From Verrucomicrobiales bacterium (GTDB taxonomy: Bacteria; Verrucomicrobiota; Verrucomicrobiia; Limisphaerales; CAIMTB01), in NCBI GenBank assembly GCA_016795425.1, contig JAEUHG010000270.1, positions 1 through 33,507 on the forward strand: DNA of 33,507 nucleotides. The letters run 5' to 3'. This document shows positions 30,901-33,507 of the stretch, piece after piece. Positions within the stretch are counted from its first letter, which is position 1. Every line of letters begins with the position of its first letter. Below the pieces are notes generated by a model. That model was not told the DNA's origin and did not search any database. It saw nothing but the letters and a program-made list of their open reading frames with translations. The translations under genes were made by a program, and so were the position numbers.

Positions 30901-31566
30901 TCCGAAGTCGGTGATTCGCGGGCGATCCTCGTCATCCAGGAGGATGTTCGCCGGCTTAAGGTCACGGTGCAGCACCCCGCTGGTATGGGCGTACCCCACC
31001 GCCACCGCGATCGCTCTCCCGTATTCCGCCGCCTGGCGCGGGGCTCGCGGTCCGTCCCGTAACAGTTCGGAGAGGCTGCGCCCGCGAATATAATCCATCG
31101 CGAAATAATGCTGCCCTTCGTGAACCCCGACCTCATGCACCGCAACGATTCCTTCATGCCGGAGGCGCGCCGCCGCCTCGGCTTCGCGGAGGAAGCGCTG
31201 CACCGCGCCCTGGCTGGAATACCGCCCCATCAGGAGGAGCTTTACGGCCACGGTTCGCCGCAGACTGCGTTGCCAGGCGCGATAGACGACTCCCATCCCG
31301 CCATGCCCCAACTCCTCCTCGAGAAGGAAGTCGCCGAAGCTGCGTTGAATGCCTCCCCAAATGTCGACTGCGGATCCCAGGAACCGCACCGGCGCATCGC
31401 TGGTTTCGCGTCGGTCTGGCAACGCCCCGTCCCCATCCAGCAACAGGTCGCGTGCCAGGCAGCGTTCGCAGACCTCAACGCCGGTTCCCGGTCTCAACGG
31501 CCACGAACAGCGTGAACAACGCCCCTGTCTCGAGGTCCGCCGACTTGGGAAGGAACTCGCGTTCAT
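27967..31566 (-). CDS. Membrane Ser/Thr protein kinase with N-terminal zinc-ribbon-like motif and C-terminal WD40 propellers
   Basis: A 1199-residue protein. The N-terminus has Cys17-x2-Cys20 and Cys33-x2-Cys36, a possible zinc ribbon. The Hanks-type kinase domain spans ~77-345: glycine loop GHGGMG (87-92), ATP-binding Lys109, catalytic HRDLKPAN (Asp202), DFG (Asp220) and 'GTPAYLSPEQA'. All key residues are present, so it should be active. One transmembrane helix follows (~365-385, 'ALTVSLALVTALVSSLASL'), then a short helical region and about fourteen WD40-like repeats (~435-1140; for example 'DGEARLWQ', 'DRTVRLWDATTGKPLG', 'DVRVWDVETGLPL'), enough for two seven-bladed propellers. In this topology the propellers would lie across the membrane and sense or bind partners while the kinase is cytoplasmic. 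It is 19 bases downstream of the sigma gene, a pairing known in Verrucomicrobiota and Planctomycetota where kinases regulate ECF sigma activity. Confidence 0.95.
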   Translation of the reverse strand: MNASSFPSRRTSRQGRCSRCSWPLRPGTGVEVCERCLARDLLLDGDGALPDRRETSDAPVRFLGSAVDIWGGIQRSFGDFLLEEELGHGGMGVVYRAWQRSLRRTVAVKLLLMGRYSSQGAVQRFLREAEAAARLRHEGIVAVHEVGVHEGQHYFAMDYIRGRSLSELLRDGPRAPRQAAEYGRAIAVAVGYAHTSGVLHRDLKPANILLDDEDRPRITDFGLAKRLDDLAELTITGEMLGTPAYLSPEQAAGKAREVDARSDVYSVGAILYETLTGRPPFIAVNLAQTLALIRDNFPVSPRRLNPQVPHDLEAIVLKCLEKDPRRRYSTGKELADDLGRFLKGETTQARRIGPLGRTHRWARRRPMQALTVSLALVTALVSSLASLRLARAERETARANALLAGNLRQVNWQRAEDALVAGRATEALVAFSRLLRDQPGDRVLATRMISLLSHRTLARPVGRLMEHGGPVNWVEFDSDARRLVTASADGEARLWQAATGEALGSIPGEGPLDRASFCGDGGQLLTVANSGQVGLWDIQQRRRLRSWVPSAAASSVVSLSQDGSRLAVVIDGDRLEVVATQTGNPVGSLAGPLPAISALSLSAEGTWMAVGDEVGRVWVSRVGDWDPRNEPRISLDDEVSSMEFSPSGRQVLVGTRGGVASLIDREEAMGPRLKTQASGEVTLLRWNPDGRRALVGRFGEWPELWDAVAGRLLGRFQAMSSDVVMDACWSPDGRSLILAYRSGSAVAYDPLTMAMIQEPFEHRGPITRLSFGSGSERVATSSHDGTARLWTLGMRRGIPKSVALNGRVGNEVTRVAGRDLLVVAKDALAWTCDARTGEQVGEAFAHPTAIQLARLSPDGRRLATAGGSCLRLWEWANGTPVLNWSRAGDHWVSLVWGPDSTWVAAVTRDGWLYLHDLETGQSKFAALGRGGIQGLDVSADGDWLAAKCADASVRVLRRRTFTEPCGPLKHLGRIWTASFSMDQKQLLTASVDRMVRLWNLETGSLALPPMCHDRPVLVARFSPDGRRIASGAEDRTVRLWDATTGKPLGTPLLHSDRVWILEFSPDGRLLLTGEDHGDVRVWDVETGLPLTERMPHGDILLRAWFEPEPGRILTATHTGQLTRWSYFEMQSAAPPWLPNLAEAMAGRRINDHGEVEAADSLVLDGLIRRSEANPAGEYDRWARWYLREHESGSPPPGQP

Positions 31567-31585
31567 CGCCTAGTGGCAGGACCGT

Positions 31586-32356
31586 TCAGCGCGCCAAAAG
31601 TTCGATCAAATGTCGGAACTCCTCCTCGACTTCGGTCGGGTCCGACAACGACGACTCCACCTCCGCCTTGACCAACTCGCGGAATCGTTGCCTGAGGCGG
31701 TGGATGGAGACTTTCACAGCCGATACCGAAATGCCCAACTGCAGGGCGATGCCCTCGTAGGACGGAGCGGTCGGTCCAGCCATCAGGCCCGGTTTCAGAT
31801 GCTCAAACAGAGGGGCCCGGCCGGAAGCCGCAAACTCGTCCGCCAGCCTCCGGAAGGCGTGGCTGATGGTGGACCGCGCCCAGGCTAAATCGAACAGGTC
31901 CTCTGGGCGTCGCGCCGCATCGTGGTCAGCGATGAACTGATCCTCGGCGTCAACGGCATCCCACGAGACCCATTCCGAGCCGCCCCCCCGCTTCAGCGCC
32001 CCCGATGAAGCGATGCGATTGCGCAGGAAGTTCTGTAACGACCGCAGCAAAAACCACCGGAACCGCCCCCGCGATTCGTCCGCCCTAGCCACCAGACCGC
32101 TCTCCAACACGTGCTCAAAAAATGCCTGCGTGGTGTCCTTGGCATCTTCCTCCGTGAATCCGCAGCCGCGCACGTAGGCGTATAGCGGATACCAATACCG
32201 TCGGCACAACTCGCCGAGCGCATCCAAGCTGCGTGGCGATTCCGCATTCCCGGCCGCCAGAACATCGCTCCACCGCGTGGTTAGAAACTCCGCGCCTGCC
32301 GGGCACCTCTCTTCACCAACCTTCGAGCGGCGTAGGACGGAGTTCACCCCGCCCAT
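31586..32356 (-). CDS. RNA polymerase ECF-family sigma factor
   Basis: A 256-residue protein. The N-terminal 'FLTTRWSDVLAAG' followed by 'LCRRYWYPLYAYVRGCG' and 'EEDAKDTTQAFFEHVLE' is the sigma region 2 pattern of the ECF group common in Verrucomicrobiota and Planctomycetota. 'RGRFRWFLLRSLQNFLRN' belongs to the same group. The region 4 helix-turn-helix is 'YEGIALQLGISVSAVKVSIH' (~199-218), continued by 'RLRQRFRELV'. It is longer than classical ECF factors (~180-200 aa), as is usual for this group. No anti-sigma factor is encoded nearby; instead the next gene is the Ser/Thr kinase, suggesting control by phosphorylation, as shown for EcfP/PknT in Vibrio. The target promoters could include the secreted cassette downstream; this is inference. 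No clear Shine-Dalgarno precedes the ATG. Confidence 0.93.
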   Translation of the reverse strand: MGGVNSVLRRSKVGEERCPAGAEFLTTRWSDVLAAGNAESPRSLDALGELCRRYWYPLYAYVRGCGFTEEDAKDTTQAFFEHVLESGLVARADESRGRFRWFLLRSLQNFLRNRIASSGALKRGGGSEWVSWDAVDAEDQFIADHDAARRPEDLFDLAWARSTISHAFRRLADEFAASGRAPLFEHLKPGLMAGPTAPSYEGIALQLGISVSAVKVSIHRLRQRFRELVKAEVESSLSDPTEVEEEFRHLIELLAR

Positions 32357-32489
32357 CTAAACGGACGCCCGGCAATTGTCAGCATCGCGCTATAAGTTTC
32401 ATCAACTTATAATATTAGAATACTAGAGCCGTTGGTCCTAGAGAATCGGCGTAGCACTTTAGCTTCCACTGGCGTGATGCCATTCGCCT
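32357..32489 (-). promoter_or_regulatory. Intergenic region, probable promoter of the sigma-kinase operon
   Basis: This gap of 133 bases separates the amidohydrolase stop from the sigma start. It holds two direct copies of CTCTAG on the minus strand (32423-32428 and 32438-32443, 15 bases apart), an AT-rich tract 'TATTCTAATATTAT' that could supply a -10 element, and the inverted repeat described separately. No convincing -35 hexamer was found. Confidence 0.4.
32391..32411. promoter_or_regulatory. Inverted repeat TATAAGTT-N5-AACTTATA upstream of the sigma gene
   Basis: A perfect 8-bp inverted repeat with a 5-base spacer, 35-55 bases before the sigma ATG, in an AT-rich island within GC-rich sequence. 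It overlaps a minus-strand -10-like TATTAT. It is too AT-rich and lacks the T-run expected of an intrinsic terminator for the amidohydrolase gene, so an operator is more likely. Confidence 0.45.
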
Positions 32490-33507
32490 CTATTCCTTTG
32501 GCCCGGTCGCCGACCACACCCGACGACCCGCGACATAGGTCTGAGTGACCTTTGTCGTGGCGATGGCGGTGTCTCGACATCGCAGCAGATCCGTGTCCAG
32601 GACTGCCAGGTCCGCCCATTTCCCTGCTTCGATGGAACCCACGCGGTCTTCCCACCCGAGCAAACGCGCGTTCTGTATCGTGTAGAATCGAATCGCCTGT
32701 TCCCGGGTGAGGCTCTCCTCGGGATGGAGTGCCGCGGAATGGTTCCTGGCCTTTCGGGTCACGGCGGTGGCCATTCCCAGGAATGGACTGTACGGATTGA
32801 TTGAGCGCAGGGAGCCGATCTTTTGCATGTGATCCGATCCGCCACCGGCAACGACGCCAGCGTCGAACAGGCTTCGCAGCGGCTGAAAATATCTTAAGCG
32901 CTCCTCGCCGAATTGCCGCACCAGGGTCCGGGTATCGAGATAGAGCCAGGCCGGCTGGATATCCACGCCGACTCCCAAGCGTGCTGCCTGCTCCACGGCC
33001 TCGCGACTCATGAAATTGGAATGGGAGATGCAGGGTCGGGTTCCTTTCAAGGGCACTTCCCGACTCACAGTTTCGTAGGCCTCCAGCAACGCGTGGACGG
33101 CCCCGTCTCCGACCGCGTGCGCCGTGAATTGAAGCCCGGACTCCACGGCTGCTCGAACCATGGCTGCCAGACGCTCCGGAGCGATGAATCGGACGCCGCG
33201 ATACTCCGGATCCCGGATGGCGTAGATGTCGCTGACGCCCCATGGCTTTCGCATGAAGGCGCTGCCGGTCAACATCCCGCCGTCCAGGTAGGTTTTCACT
33301 CCGATCAAACGCAGCCAGTCGTCGCGCTCGCGAAACAACGGATCGCGTGCCGTTTCGCGAATATTCGACAGAACCGCGTCCTGGCTGCCGATCGACTCCA
33401 CGTGCTTCGATAGACTCACCCGCACGGTGAGTCGATCCGACCTCCGGAGTTCCCGGTATCGCTCGATTTCTTCAACGCTGGCGTCGCGTTCGCAGACGCC
33501 GGTGATA
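32490..33507 (-). CDS. Amidohydrolase family 3 (YtcJ-like) metal-dependent hydrolase, N-terminus beyond window
   Basis: 338 codons of a larger gene (family members are usually 520-600 aa) run in from the right edge; coding is continuous through 'ITGVCERDASVEEIERYREL' at the edge. Family motifs: 'GVKTYLDGGMLTGSA', 'FTAHAVGDGAVHALLEAYE' (metal-site His), 'CISHSNFMS' (His), 'VGVDIQPAWLYLD', 'GGGSDHMQKIGSLRSINP' (catalytic/metal Asp) and the C-terminal 'LTREQAIRFYTIQNARLLG' with 'VGSIEAGKWADLAVLDTD'. The HxH metal motif expected nearer the N-terminus is outside the window. It is a probable cytosolic or exported amidohydrolase; the substrate cannot be told. Nothing links it functionally to the downstream operon, which is separated by 133 bases. 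Confidence 0.92.
   Translation of the reverse strand, partial: ITGVCERDASVEEIERYRELRRSDRLTVRVSLSKHVESIGSQDAVLSNIRETARDPLFRERDDWLRLIGVKTYLDGGMLTGSAFMRKPWGVSDIYAIRDPEYRGVRFIAPERLAAMVRAAVESGLQFTAHAVGDGAVHALLEAYETVSREVPLKGTRPCISHSNFMSREAVEQAARLGVGVDIQPAWLYLDTRTLVRQFGEERLRYFQPLRSLFDAGVVAGGGSDHMQKIGSLRSINPYSPFLGMATAVTRKARNHSAALHPEESLTREQAIRFYTIQNARLLGWEDRVGSIEAGKWADLAVLDTDLLRCRDTAIATTKVTQTYVAGRRVWSATGPKE

Noticed and set aside
32357..32489. Intrinsic terminator for the amidohydrolase gene
   Set aside because: The only clear inverted repeat in the gap is AT-rich with an 8-bp stem and is not followed by a T-run in the direction of transcription.
32407..33243. Second minus-strand open frame of 278 codons overlapping the amidohydrolase
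   Set aside because: Out of frame with the amidohydrolase motifs; Gly/Arg/Ser-rich shadow translation.

Overview
The window is GC-rich and every gene I can support lies on the minus strand, so it reads from right to left. The gene content suggests Verrucomicrobiota: an ECF sigma factor beside a Ser/Thr kinase with WD40 propellers, giant secreted multi-domain proteins, and the short C-terminal 'SNLxEYAxGxDP' type module common in secreted proteins of that phylum. Planctomycetota is the main alternative. No rRNA, tRNA, IS element, integrase or CRISPR array was seen.

Layout in transcription order. (1) 33507-32490: the C-terminal part of a YtcJ-like amidohydrolase, cut by the right edge. (2) 32489-32357: a 133-base gap with an AT-rich core and an inverted repeat, the probable promoter of what follows. 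(3) 32356-27967: an ECF sigma factor and a 1199-residue membrane Ser/Thr kinase, 19 bases apart. (4) 27966-27867: a 100-base gap with a 12-bp palindrome and a sequence motif shared with gap 2. (5) 27866-11701: five tightly packed genes for exported proteins of 378, 656, 3086, 900 and 354 aa. Their junctions are ATGA overlaps or gaps of 8 to 29 bases. The last is a parvulin-type prolyl isomerase. (6) 11588-1: one reading frame open to the left edge (at least 3862 codons). It encodes an exported mosaic of cadherin-like modules, a right-handed beta-helix, a lamin-tail domain, twelve bacterial Ig-like modules, a seven-bladed FG-GAP propeller and a C-terminal module that is just beginning at the edge.

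Inferred working model: the sigma factor and kinase sense a signal and control a cassette of very large extracellular or surface proteins, and the parvulin helps fold them. The most interesting point is the last ~600 residues of the 3086-aa protein. Their order of elements (long helices, a Gly-rich hydrophobic hairpin, long helices, a helix with an 'AYxxE' motif, then a beta-rich C-terminus ending in a 'SDIxLxxR' strand) resembles the pore-forming and TcB-binding end of TcA subunits of Tc (ABC) toxins. No TcB or TcC partner is in the window. This is a pattern-level observation from memory and needs a profile or structure search.
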